From: Epiperipatus broadwayi
Lineage: Eukaryota > Onychophora > Udeonychophora > Euonychophora > Peripatidae
Assembly: GCA_028023455.1 (NCBI GenBank)
Contig: JAQFVV010000013.1
Location: 6,154,811 to 6,218,810, forward strand
Direction of reading: 5' to 3'
DNA: 64,000 bases
Below are positions 22,129-34,300 of this stretch, piece by piece (the first letter of the stretch is position 1; each line of letters opens with the position of its first letter). A program made the position numbers and the translations under genes. The notes beneath the pieces are model-generated. The model saw only the letters and a program-made list of their open reading frames with translations. It was not told the origin of the DNA and searched no databases.

Positions 22129-22370
22129 TTGGTTTTAAGCCAATAAACATCACATGACCACCTCTTATGCTTTTGTATATCTAAGATCTAGGTGCAGTGC
22201 TCTCAGATTCAAGGCTCCTCACTGACAAAGGCCATAATTCAGAAACTAGTCTGGGGATGTTGGATCCAGTAGGCACTAGATGGGGATTTTATGCATAGCC
22301 TTCTGGCATCCATTGATTACTCTAGCTTGCTGTGTGTGGCAAAATATATATAGTAAGTTTTGCCTGTTTT
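22129..22370 (+). mobile_element. TIR element, family A, plus orientation, internally deleted
   Basis: TIR block 22134-22183, then a jump straight to AAGATCTAGGTGCAGTGCTC (22184) and the rest of the interior to GCTTGCTGTGTGTGGCA, ending in AGTTTTGCCTGTTTTAA at 22353-22369. Bases 22186-22335 are the inverted complement of 21775-21925, so the two copies make one large hairpin with 150-bp arms. Confidence 0.72.
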
Positions 22371-23892
22371 AATCTTACTTTTAATGATTGTTTATGTTTA
22401 TCTTGTAATTTTTAATTTTCAAGTTAATTTCATGTATGCTTCTTTTTACACTTTAGAATCATTGCTTCATCAGTATAAAATTGATAAAGTTTTTCAAAAA
22501 TTGGATAATAACTTCATCTGTAGATTAGATTTATTCTGTGTTAATAAAACCATTTCATCCCTAAAACATAATTCTAACTTATTTACCACATATTTTTGAA
22601 ATTCCCTTTACATTATCACTAAATTCTCTCATGGCATTCTCACCGTAATTATTAAAAAGTATATATCATTATAAAATTTAGGATATAATTCCATGGTATG
22701 AACTAGAATAGAATGCAATGCATTTATAAAATAGTTTATATGTGGGCCTGCACTTTTATACTTTAAAAGTTAGATTACATTAATTTCTCTATTTCAAGGT
22801 AAGTTCTATGTAACATAGCTGTGATAAAGAGATAATATCTGATTGTTGTCAATGTTTGTCATTTTCTAAGTGTAATTTATATTTAAATAAAGTTTTAAAA
22901 AATTACGAGGTAAAAAAGTTGTAGACCTTAATAATGAGTGAAAAGAAATTCTGTAAACTCATGAAGTATAATATATACAAAATGAGCAATATATTATATT
23001 GAAAATAGAAAAATTAAGTAGACGGATGAGATTAATAAAATAATTTCAGAATAGTGATTCGAACATTTATAGAAGAAGCAGAGATGCTTAAATATGTCAA
23101 AAGAAGTTAAAAATTAAAAATAATGAATGATTCACTGATTAGTTGAATAGCTAATTTTGAAGATGTTTTACAGAAAGATTAAGTGATTCATTGCAAATTT
23201 GAAAACCGTTCTTAATAGAAGATCTGAATTCAAGCTTTATATATAGTAAGAAACTGCGATAAAAAAGTTTTTGATTTTAACTAAATGATTAAGTTTGAGA
23301 AAATAATAATTATAGCAAAGAAAACATAATCAAGCCAAAAGAGATAATGAAAAAAGCTAATGCTTAAAACTAATGAACAGACTTAAGACTTGAATTAGAG
23401 AACTAAGTTGCTGTTTTTTTAGTGAGAAGACATTTACCATTTAGAAGAATTCAATTTAATTTAGTCAAAAATAAAAAAACATAGAACTAAAATTCAAGAA
23501 TATGAATGCTACTGTTATCAAATTTATTAAATTTGCAATGGAAATTATATGAAGGACAAAAAAAATTGATAAAAAAAAAACAAAATCAGAATATTTCACT
23601 GAGACAAACCTTTATAATTTTTAGCTTGAATAAAATGATTAAAAGAACAGATTATATAATTATCTTGTAAATTTAAAAGGTAGATTATACGAAAGAAACT
23701 AATTCAAAAATTGATAAGGTAGATAAGTCAACCAAAACAATTTCTTGATGCCTTCATTTGTTTTTCTCATCGATATTTGATAATAAGTAGGATGATTATT
23801 TCAATTACTAAAAAATATTCGCAATTATTTTTGTAAATAATTAAATAGAAATTGTAAAAAAAAGTTATTTGAATGGCCTTATTGGTTGATAG
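22371..23892. other. AT-rich DNA, nothing recognised
   Basis: The frame at 22360-22599 starts inside the TIR repeat and has no motif. No repeat boundaries seen. Confidence 0.4.
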
Positions 23893-23980
23893 TTCATTAG
23901 AAGTTCGAATGGAATCAATTCTAGGATTCCATATTATAAAATCTGATACTCCACCACCGTCTAAACGCAAACTATGTGTA
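23893..23980 (+). other. Candidate exon (unproven)
   Basis: A GC-richer 88-nt stretch between TTGGTTGATAG and a GTAAAG donor-like site. One frame is open throughout and reads SLEVRMESILGFH then IIKSDTPPPSKRK. The acceptor has a poor pyrimidine tract and no partner exon is visible, so this could be chance or a small repeat fragment. I do not recognise the peptide. Confidence 0.25.
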
Positions 23981-24274
23981 GTAAAGTAGAAAGTTCAGGA
24001 AATCGTAATAATTTAAAAAAAAATGGGAGAGGGAAAAACAGTTTATTATGGCTAAATATGGTGCATAAATTCTTCTAGCATCATTTTAGAAAAAAAGTAT
24101 TAACATATTACTTATTTAAACTAGTGAACAGCTGGTTAATGGAAGTATTTTTTATTTTATCCTCTAACTACTAGATGGCGTTTAATTAGATGATTATCTA
24201 GTCAATATGAATTGGTTAATAATAAAAAAATCTTAAGCTTGCTTTAAAATCTCCAGCTTATCTAAAAAAATAAA
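23981..24274. other. AT-rich DNA, nothing recognised
   Basis: No motif or repeat seen. Confidence 0.4.
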
Positions 24275-24335
24275 ATTATGTAGATTTGAACTCTATAAAG
24301 TGAACATGAATAAACAGATCTAACTACTGCACCAT
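24275..24335 (-). mobile_element. tRNA-derived SINE head (fragment)
   Basis: On the minus strand GGTGCAGTAGTTAGATCTG resembles a tRNA D-arm/A box, and TAGAGTTCAAATCTACA, 27 bases later, resembles the T-arm/B box. The acceptor stem does not close, so this is not a functional tRNA. Confidence 0.45.
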
Positions 24336-26283
24336 AAGAATCTTTAAAAATATGATAATTAATCAAAAACATGGCTTTTAATGTGTTTTCAGTCTGTTAT
24401 TGAAAAAGCTAATGAATAGATATTAGGAAATAGCTAATTGTATTTATTATGTCTTTATATTCCATCTACTCCACAAATAGAGATAAGATTACAATTTGTC
24501 ACATTTCTTATATCTTATCCCCCTCCTCCCATTTTCATGTATTTAGAATCTGTCTCATTGCAGAACATCCATATAATGACCTATTTACCAACCAACGATT
24601 AATGATTATAAGCCAACTATCTGAAAAATTTTCAGTTTTTCTTCAAACTTAAACTATCAAGCCTGGAAAATGAATGCTACATCAGCTTCAGTAAATCAAT
24701 TGTTGAATATATACATTATAAAATATATGTAATTATATATGAACGCGAGTGTTATTAAATAGAAAAAAGTTGAAGAAAAAAAACATTAAAGGAAAAATGC
24801 GCTCAATACTCTCAGAAGATACAAAATCTTCGTCACTTGTACATCGCACTACAATTATATATTTATATATGATCAATGGTTTTTTTTTTTGCCTTTTATC
24901 CAAAAATATAAGACCTTAATACCTTAAAATAATTCTAGACTTTCATAAAAATATTGATCCCTGGAAAAAATTTGTAGATATATATATTTTATAATAAGTT
25001 TTTTTTTTGTAAATATATATATTACTAAGTTCAAATTACATTTTTTATTCGCTTTTATTATCACTTTTTATTGTCTATGATTATGTGTATAATTATCTGC
25101 ATCAAATTATTTTCATATTAGAGCTGCAAGGATTTCATGTCTTCAAATTGTTTTCAACTTTCGGCAGCGCTGTAGCTACTAAAAACGCTCTGGGCAAGAT
25201 AGGATTAAATATTTTTATTAGTTTTCTATTTTGCTGTTATATAATGCACTAAACATTTCACTTCTGACGTACTACTTTAATATTATTAAAGCTGGGGAGG
25301 GTGAAAGTCCATGGCTAAAAGCAATTTTTACGGATATAAGTTTGGTTTGCTTACCAGACAGAAAGACAGTTTCAAAATTAAATAAAATCTTATTAAATTT
25401 TTTTTCTTTTCACGGTAATATAAATGACAAATGTGTGTGTATGTAAATAGACATTTTGCATACTCAGCAACAGAAAGTGGCGAATCTTATGCATGATGCA
25501 AGAATCTTAAATATGCTGTTAATTTAAGTTTTTCAATTTTAGGCAATTGAATTTTTATCACTTCCTGATTTCTTGGTTTAATTCTATAGTATAAATATTA
25601 AAAATTCTATATAATCACACTTGTAAACACACGTTTATATATATATAAAGAGCTGGACTAGACAGAAAATTCGACTGGGGGAGGGAGGGAGCTATATAAG
25701 GGATATCCACAGTTATTTAAAAAATAATATTTTAGAAGTTTTTATATTTACTGCGTTATACTACAAGGTATAGAATTCCGAAAATATGAGTGGCTTGTTT
25801 TATTCTTATTATATTAATATTTTATACACATATATATATATATTAATAAGATGGCTATTATTCTTTGGATGATAGTCACTATCGGAAAAAGTCTGGCACC
25901 CTTATGAGCTACTCGAACTATATATATATGTATTCAGAGTGTTTCATAAATTTATTATTATAATAAAACAATATATAAAATGCCCTTTGTTGCTTTACAC
26001 AGTGGTAGAGTGGTTGACTTTGAAGCTCGAGATCCACTTCAGTGCTCAAACTTCTTATGAACTTGGGAACAATAAATCATTCTATTAACATCACATAAAA
26101 TAAACAAAGCAGTAAACTTTTATTTACAGAAATTTCTCAATAAATCCATCATTTTTGTCAATACCCAAATTTAAAGATTTTATCAAAAAACACATCTGCT
26201 GAAAATTGATTTTTTTTCATATATGAGATTTTTTTTTACATTATTACAAGATGTGCCTGGTCTATGTAAAAGCTGCCTTTTTT
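24336..26283. other. AT-rich DNA, nothing firm
   Basis: GC-richer patch GGCAGCGCTGTAGCTAC at 25163-25179, and a 71-codon frame at 25231-25446 without motif. (TA)n tracts at 25638-25647 and 25831-25844. A tRNA-like stretch AGTGGTAGAGTGGTTGAC at 26001-26018 may be another SINE trace. Confidence 0.3.
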
Positions 26284-26853
26284 TTAATTGGTTGCTTTAA
26301 CAAAATTATTTTTTCAGATTTAATATAAATGAAACATAAGATTTTACGATTTTTATTTTAGAAATAAATATGAGAACTGTAGCCAGCCTGAAAGCCTGTC
26401 GTTTATGCAACTATTAATGGCAAAATTAGTGTGAACTACATATCAATCTACACAACTTTAATTATAAACTAACCAAAATTAAATGTAAATACAGTACTTT
26501 AGCATTTATTTGTTTTCTCTCTAAATATCACATTTCAAACATGAATTAATGTTCTGTAATCATATTTTCTTCATGATTTAAATACTGCATCTATTCAGGT
26601 TTGTACTGTAGTTAAAAGCACATGTACTGATATTTTCCAAGTGTTTTTTACTAATGGGGCAATTGATTCCTTTACAGAAAATATGCTTTGTAATAAAAAT
26701 TACAAATTATTAAATATAAAAAATGGAATTACTTCCTTTGCATAAAACACTTATAATATAAATTAAGTTTAATTAGGTATAGTTATTTATTAATTTTTAT
26801 TTTTGACCCTGTCAAATTTATTGTTTTTGTAATTTGTTAAAGCAACCAATTAA
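26284..26853. mobile_element. Probable 570-bp TIR element (MITE)
   Basis: TTAATTGGTTGCTTTAACAA at 26284-26303 is repeated inverted at 26830-26853, with 20 perfect matches and one indel further in. The interior has no coding frame. Size and AT content fit a non-autonomous DNA transposon. No second copy is visible in the window. Confidence 0.5.
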
Positions 26854-28108
26854 AATAAAGTAATTTAAAACAACCAGTTAAACACTATTGTGAACAAACA
26901 TTGATTTAGACAACAGACAAAATAGAGATTTTATATAAGAGATCGTATTCTTAAAAAATTGACTTGAAACTTCTTTACAACTTTTCTTCCGTTTTTTCTT
27001 TTAGGAGTAGGGAAGGAATTATAACTTCTGCAGTTTTCTCTAATTTTTTATTTTATCAAAACAGAGATGGTTGTACTGGCAAAGTTTTATAATGTTTATA
27101 ATATTACAATTTATAATAAAGGCTTTTTTTAAAAAAAAAAAAAAAATTACAAACATGTAATAGAGCAAGAAGAAATAGTAGGATGAACTAATATTAAATA
27201 AAGAATATATTTATCAGAAATACATTCTAAAGAGAAAATAATAATAATATATAATTCTATGTAGCAATAAAGCAAAAATATAAATAATTAATTATAAAAT
27301 TATATTATAATGTGGAAAGCTATGAGACACTCTTAACATTGTTGTACTTTGGTTCAATTCAACATGTTTCTTTTATGTCAAAATTGTCATAATGATAAAT
27401 ATTTGGGATCTTTCTGTCATAGAATATGATGCAGTGAACTATTTCCAATGGTATGGGTTTCTGCCCTCCCAAAAATATGCTTTAATGTTCACTATATGGT
27501 TGCATGCTGCCAACATAAATAAAAAGAAAATATTGTATTTATATATTTTTTTTAATTTTTCTGTTAATAAGTTAACTGCCCACTCCCCAAGAAAATAAAC
27601 TGTAAATATTTTGTAATTAATTTTTCCACAATGATTTCCTTTTTAAAATAACCACAATAAAAAATAAAATGTAAATATTAAATATGACTTTTTCTAGCAG
27701 GCATTTCTTAATAAACATTTTTTGAGGGTCCCCCAAAACTGTAGATTTATCTAAAATACAGATTGCTATTTTGTTTATAGGAAATTCACAAGTACTTTAT
27801 AAAACTATGATTCTAACAAAACATTATTATTGGCTAAGAAACCAATCAAAATTATAAAAAAATGGGGGGGGGGTAATTATCCGGTTCCTTAAATATTTAA
27901 ATCAATTACTCATTAAAAAAAAAAGGTCAGAACTTCTAGCACAATATGTATTTAATTAATATATATAAAAACAAAACATAAAGAATAATTTTAAAAAAGA
28001 CGCATGAATATTTAAATTGTAGTCTGTAATAAAAAACAAACTATAGAACTCCTAGAAAAACCAATAGAATGGATAGCAGTAAAGAAATTGAGAAGAGTAA
28101 GACTTAAA
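26854..28108. other. AT-rich DNA, nothing recognised
   Basis: Poly-A at 27129-27146 and a G run at 27863-27872. The 68-codon frame at 27392-27598 has no motif. Confidence 0.4.
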
Positions 28109-30201
28109 GGTGCTATTTTAGTACACAATCTCCATCATTTTGAATTTCAAAAATGACCAAAAACATAATCTGAAACATCTAAGTGATAAAAAGTACACAA
28201 AAATGCAAAAAATTTAGAACTCGATATCAAGTGGCTAATTTGGAAAAAAAAAGCCAAAATGTAAAATATTAATATCAATTGAAAGTAACACATATAGATC
28301 TAAGATCGCATTAAAAAAAAGTCAAAATGTAAATAATTTAGAAATCTGGTCAAGCAAAACTTTCCTACTTCTTCTTTTCTTATGTATTGATTTCTATTGT
28401 AATATAGCATAACAAATAAAAGTATTGATAAAGTGTATAAGAAGGTGTAAATGGTATGCAAGCAAAACTTTACAAAATAGATCTGAGATTGCATGATAAA
28501 ATTTTTTTTTTAAAAAATATAAAAAGCTAACATGCATTAACACAGGTTACAAAAGAAGTCAGCATATTTTCAACATATAAAAAGCATCACATATTATTAA
28601 CATATAAAAAGCATAGATATTTAGAATATATAAAAAGCTAACATGCATTATTAAATCATGCAGGTTACAAAATTAGCACTTAAATTTATAACTTGCAAGC
28701 CTCATTTTTGTAAAAATATAAAAAGATCGATCAAAGGTATATATATATAAATGTCAAAATAAAACATTACTTTTACAATTAATTATATTTTTTCTTACCA
28801 GAATCCTGATATTGTATGTTCCCTTTGCAAAATTTCAGATTCTGCATCTCATCTCTACCTAGAAAAACATATAAAATGTAAAAATTGGTTCACGTGACTC
28901 TAATATCAATTAAAAGTTTTCTGTCCAGAAAACCATTAGCATGATGCTAATTATGTATCCATTAGCAGGACAGGCCTCTACAGGTAAATTGATTTGCATG
29001 TTTTTAAAATCAACAAAGTATTTTTTTATATTATTGTTGGCTAAAAAAGTAAAATGAAAATAACAGCATTAAAAAAAGGTAAAATAATACATTTTTTATT
29101 TTAAATTATAAATCAAATAATTTATATTGTAACAGTAAGATTTGTACATTCATGCAACAAAATCCAGAGCATAGGTGGTGAGACCCAGAGTTCGGCCAAC
29201 GTTCAATTCATTCATCCTTGTTTCATGATTTACTACCCTATGAATGACATTTCCCATGTTACACATGAGTTTCACTTTAATTTGCAAGCCGACAGTAGCA
29301 AAGGGTGAAACAAGAGACTCAGAGAATAATAACTAAATTACCAATAAATTAACCAAACACACACATATATAGCTGGCTAGATAATACATATATTAATAAT
29401 TAATACTAAATTAGAGTAGATTTGGACAAGATTTAGTAATGAGTTGTGAATAATACACTAAACATATATAAGTTTTAAATTATTTAATTATTAAAATATA
29501 AGATAAATAATGCCAAAGATAAGTACATTAGGATTTACACTATATTTTAAATATCTATGCTTTTTATATGTTAATAATATGAGGGCTTTTTTTATAACCT
29601 GTGTTAATGCATGTTATCTTTATATATTTTTAAAATATTTTTTTTTATCATACAATCTCAGATCTGTTTTGTAAAGTTTTGCTTGACCAGATTTCTAAAT
29701 TATTTACATTTTGGCTTTTTTTAAATGCAATCTCAGATCTATATGTGTTGCTTTTAATAGATATTGTAGTCACATGACCCCAGTTCTAAATCTTTTACAT
29801 TTTGGCTTTTTTTTATTGTGATCTCAGATCTATTTATATATATATACCTTCGATTGATCTTTTTATATTTTTATAAAAATAATGCTTACAAGTTACAAAT
29901 TTAAATGTTAATTTTGTAACCTACATGATTTAATAATGCATGTTAGCTTTTTATATACTTTTTAAATCTATACTTTTTATATGTTAATAATTTCTATGTG
30001 TGTTGCTTTCAATTGATATTATAGTCACATGACCTGAATTGTAAATATTTTACAGTTTGGCTTTTTTCAAATTAGTCATGTGACCCAAGTTCTAAATGTT
30101 TTGCATTTTTGCATACATTTTTATCACTTAGATGTGTCAGATGATGTTTTTGGTCATTTTTGAAATTCAAAATGGTGGAGATTGCATACTAAAATAGCAC
30201 C
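28109..30201. mobile_element. 2.1-kb element with long inverted repeats (fold-back type)
   Basis: The outer ends are inverted complements: GGTGCTATTTTAGTA at 28109 and TACTAAAATAGCACC ending at 30201. The outer 190 bp of each side correspond closely. Further in, both sides share inverted modules (AGATCTGAGATTGCAT, TAACATGCATTA, ATATAAAAAGCATAGATAT), but in different order and number, giving arms of about 650 bp with internal shuffling. The middle (about 28770-29550) is unique and holds a small Cys/His-rich frame. Modular subterminal repeats of this kind are known from Foldback-type and some other DNA transposons. The superfamily cannot be told, and no target duplication is evident. Confidence 0.7.
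28802..28897 (+). other. Small Cys/His-rich frame, possible zinc-finger exon of the element
   Basis: After TTTTTTCTTACCAG, a good splice-acceptor shape, the plus strand reads NPDIVCSLCKISD, then SASHLYLEKHIKCKNW, then a stop. C-x2-C followed by H-x5-H-x2-C looks like a degraded BED- or C2H2-type finger, which many DNA transposases carry at their N terminus. Spacing is not canonical. It may be the last trace of a transposase gene or coincidence. Confidence 0.3.
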
Positions 30202-31066
30202 CAAAAATCAGTAAAGAACACAAATAAGGCATTAAACAAAGTTTAAAAAGTATTATATATTGAATAGTATATGAGTTAAACATACTTAAAAAAATCTTAG
30301 ATCTCAATAAAATGAATTTTCATCTGCATACTGAAGGATGTAAATCTCAGCTAACTAAAAACAAAATATTAGTACTTTTAATTACACATATTAAAATTGG
30401 AAAAAAAAAAATAAGGATTATTGGTTAACTATATAAAAAAATCAAAAAAAAATCCACATTTTGTCATTTTGTATGAATTATGCTAAAAATATTTCAAATT
30501 TTTTAAACAAGAAATGAAACTTTTTAGAAAAGTAAAATATAAATAGTACTTACTAAATAAAATAGTTTTCTCAGCAGTATATAATTGATTATTCTATTAT
30601 AGACTAATATTATAAAAAAATGGATTGAAATTGTAATCTTACAGTTAGGTATACAACAGCAAATACAAAATGAAAAATTAATTTCAAAATATATTGATAT
30701 AAAAAAAGTGTCTGTGAAATTATAAAAGTTAAACTGCAGTTGAGTGTGTATAAAATTGCGAAGATCACATTATAATATAATTGCATTCTTTTTTTTAAAT
30801 TTATTCATCTACATTCACCCAACTATCAAGAATAATTTATGATCTTTGCCCTATAAATAGCAAGATTCCTATTTATTGCCTATTGTTTGATGGTTCCCTA
30901 TGTCAGTATACCTGAAAGAAAAACTTTAAAACATGTTTATGAGATAAAGAGATTTCAAGATTCATTTAAACTTAAGTTATCACATGACAGGTTGTCAGCA
31001 TGGCAGATTGCAGACATAGTAGACCATAGTCATGGATATGATAAGTCAGTAAAAGCACCAAACTCT
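30202..31066. other. AT-rich DNA, nothing firm
   Basis: A 71-codon plus frame at 30887-31102 runs into the following TIR repeat and has no recognised motif. Confidence 0.35.
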
Positions 31067-31440
31067 CCATATAGTAGTGCCACCAAGTGCAAGTGTTCAT
31101 AATCAATGGATGCAGAAAGATTTGTGCATAAAATCCCTATCCAGTGCCAACTCATCCGACATCCCCAGACTAATTTCTCACTTATGGCTTTCATCAGTGA
31201 GGACCATTGGATTTGGGAGAACTGCATCTAGATTTTAGGATCTAATGCAATCCTAGAAGCCACCTTTTAAACTATTTGGTTAACTATAAATCTACCATAG
31301 GATTGTTAGAATGTTGAATTAGATCCTAAGATCTAGGAGCAGTGCTCGCAAATGCAAAGCTCCTCACTGATGAAAGTCACAAGCTAGAAACTACTCTGAA
31401 GATGTATGAGTAGGCACTAGCACTTGATGGCACTACTATA
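31067..31440. mobile_element. TIR element, family A, inverted pair of interiors
   Basis: 31067-31253 matches the family A interior on the minus strand (GTGCATAAAATCCCTATCCA, then CATCCCCAGACTAATTTCT). 31322-31440 matches it on the plus strand (GATCCTAAGATCTAGGAGCA, then CTCCTCACTGATGAAAG). The two face each other around a 68-bp centre. More diverged than the copies at 21.7 and 63.2 kb. Confidence 0.65.
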
Positions 31441-31505
31441 TGAAGAGTTTTTACTCTTATAAAACAGCATATATAGGCATATGAAATAGTGATCATGTGA
31501 TGTCT

Positions 31506-31570
31506 TGATGATATGATAAGTCAAGAGTATGGTAAATCATGTGCCATACTCTTGATTTATCATATCATCA
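31506..31570. repeat. 27-bp near-perfect hairpin
   Basis: Arm 31506-31532 and arm 31544-31570 pair at 26 of 27 positions around an 11-base loop. It starts GATGATATGATAA and lies about 65 bp beyond the family A copy. It could be the end of a small fold-back element or a precursor-like RNA hairpin. Confidence 0.75.
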
Positions 31571-33895
31571 AAACGATGATGGACATGATAGGATAACACA
31601 CTAACTATTATATTATATTGATAGAAGTTTAAAGATAATGGAAATTGTTGTATGTAATATAAAAAAAATATTACTTTTTGTAAAACTGTTTAATAGTTAA
31701 TTTTTTTATATTTATTATAAACTGATAAATAAACCAGATTTATAAATAAATCAGCAATAGATATATCTACAAACATTAAAAATTCTACACTGGGAAAATA
31801 ATTTTAATCATTTTTTTTTATTTCTTGCATTTTTATTGTAAAATTTACTGTTAATTATCTGCTAATGATAATTGAATCAATTTCTTGATTTGAGAAGAAA
31901 TTAATAAAACTAATGGTTTTATGATTTATGATGGCGGTATTTTATTTGTAGTTATATATTGAACTATTTTCAGCATCTAGTTGAAATTATTAAATCTTTT
32001 TCAGAAAAATTCAAACTTCATACTTTTTCAAATATATTTAACTCTTACTATTCCACACTAACGAGTGTATTATAGTTGAATATATTTGAAAAGCTGCAAA
32101 TAAAGTGTTAAATTTTCCTAAAAACATTTAACAATTTCAACTCGCTGATAGAAATAATACTAGATATAACTACACATGAAGTTGTTTATAAGTTTGCAAT
32201 AAATATTGACACACGCGGAGCTGAAATTGGAATTTTTTTTTTGACTTTTAAAAATAATGTACATTTATTTTTATATAAGGATGTGAAATTAGGAAATAAA
32301 CTTATTGCATGATTCAAAAATTATTATATATTTGCTCAAACTACCTTTAGATATTTTGACTTTATAATTGGTAAAAGCATTATAAAATAAAAACATAAAA
32401 ATATATCATGCCTACACTTATCTATTTGAAGAATAAATGTTAAAAATAACAGTGGACAAGTTACATGATAATATAACATTGCAATGGAGACTACTTTGTC
32501 TAACATACGAATAATAAATCTACAGTAGTTTGAATAAAAACTATAAAGTTAGAATATAGGCAATAATAGAATGAAATTATAAAAATAGCAAAATGCATAA
32601 AGAAAATATATTTTATGACTAAGACAAAGAATTGAAGGACAACAAGACAAAGCATTGATTATTCTTTAACAATACTCCAATAAACGATTAAGTTTTTTTT
32701 GCTCAATAATTGCATACTTATATATTATATCCTCTATAGCATCTAATTCACAAAGTTTAAATAAACAGTGAATAAGTGGTTGGTGCTGTGGAAATTATAA
32801 GTATATCTAAAAACGACATTGCACACGAAAAAAGAAAAATGAAACTGAATTACCTTATGCATTTATGTTTAATTTAAAAACAGATATATTAACTTTTAAC
32901 TGAAGTTTAAATTTAATTTAAAAGCAGATATATTAACCTTTGACTGAGATTTAAATTTAATATCCGGATTAAAAATGACAATCACAATTATGGCAGATTT
33001 TTATACATTTAAGACAAAACATAGCTGAACAATAGATATTTGATCACAGCCTTATGCAGTAAAGTTAAATTCAGCAGGAATATATGCTAGTGTTAAATAA
33101 TAATATTGTCAGCATTGCCAAATTATGAAATCTTCAAGTAAACTAATGATTTGTGCTTTATTATCACGAATGGCTTATCAGCAAATGCATGTGTTCGTCT
33201 CTGCTTTATTAAGTGGCATTGGAAGAAGGAAAATTATAATGTTAAGCCTTAGTATAAATTTAACAAAATATCAACTGAAGAATTAATGCCCATGATCATC
33301 AAAGATGACTTTCCCTATTATAAATTAGAAAACTAAAAACAAAACAGCAACTAAATTTAATGCCCATCATCATTGAAAATCATTATTGAAGATGTCTTTT
33401 TCTTTGCTCAGAGATATGTCTTTCAGTTGCTGATGTGCTCTAAGATTACCCAAAATAATAATAGCCAACTTGTAACTAGATAGTGCTTAAAAAAGAACAA
33501 TATCATTGATGAACAGCCTAAAATAACTATTGAATAATAAGTAGAGTGAACCAATAATGACCAACCTAAGAAAAAAAGTAATTATTGTGCAGAAGAAAAA
33601 CCTACTGTTAATAACCAGAAAGAAACATTGATTAAGAAACCTGAAGATGGACAAAGTGTAAATGAATTGTCTTAGCATTGCCTCTAGAAAATATAGAAAA
33701 TTAAGAATTTTTGATCAACAGTCTTAATCATGAGTGTTTACATAATTAAGAAGATTGGTAAGATTGTTTTAATATATGTTATGTGTGATACAATAGCAAA
33801 CTCTTAAATTATAAATCAATATTTATTTACTTATGACTATTATCATTATATTGAATTATAATGTTTTAATTTTACTTCTTGTTTTGAAAGGGATT
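31571..33895. other. AT-rich DNA with one small duplication
   Basis: No coding signal. Diverged short duplications of TTAATGCCCAT-type text lie at about 33283 and 33358. Confidence 0.35.
32870..32957. repeat. Tandem duplication, about 44 bp
   Basis: GTTTAATTTAAAAACAGATA and its neighbour recur at once with a few changes (AATTTAAAAGCAGATATATT). Two units. Confidence 0.75.
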
Positions 33896-33904
33896 GTATG
33901 TATG

Positions 33905-33977
<73 letters not shown>
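33896..33977. repeat. (TA)n microsatellite with TATG start
   Basis: TATG units then more than 30 TA units. The Ile/Tyr-repeat frames across it are artefacts. Confidence 0.95.
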
Positions 33978-33980
<3 letters not shown>

Positions 33981-33982
33981 AA

Positions 33983-34300
33983 TGTAACCCACAGTGATGG
34001 ACACAATCAAAGGTAAGCAGCGAGTCTTCAAAAAGTGTCAGGGCAATAATCAAGTATTAATAATAATATAACCACAGATCTCAAACGGCTTTAATAAACA
34101 AACACTTATTAGTTAATGATTTCTTAGCTCAGAATAATAATAGCAATAATAATAAATTGACTCATGAGACTGTGTTTCCATGCCATGGTGTACAGACTGC
34201 CTTAAAGTGAAATAAGTATCAAAGATATATAATTGATTGCATAGAAATACCACTGAATTCTAACCCTTTAAGAATTACAATCATAGCTCTATGACTAACT
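33983..34300 (+). mobile_element. Possible LTR-type terminus beside (TA)n
   Basis: TGTAACCCACAGTGATGG begins at 33983 directly after the (TA)n tract, like the other TGTAAC termini in this window (17430, 40059, 44593). The following 300 bp are a little GC-richer. No partner terminus found, so the extent is a guess. Confidence 0.25.

Noticed and set aside
33846-34053. Frames with Ile-Tyr repeats
   Set aside because: They span the (TA)n tract and have no conserved sequence.
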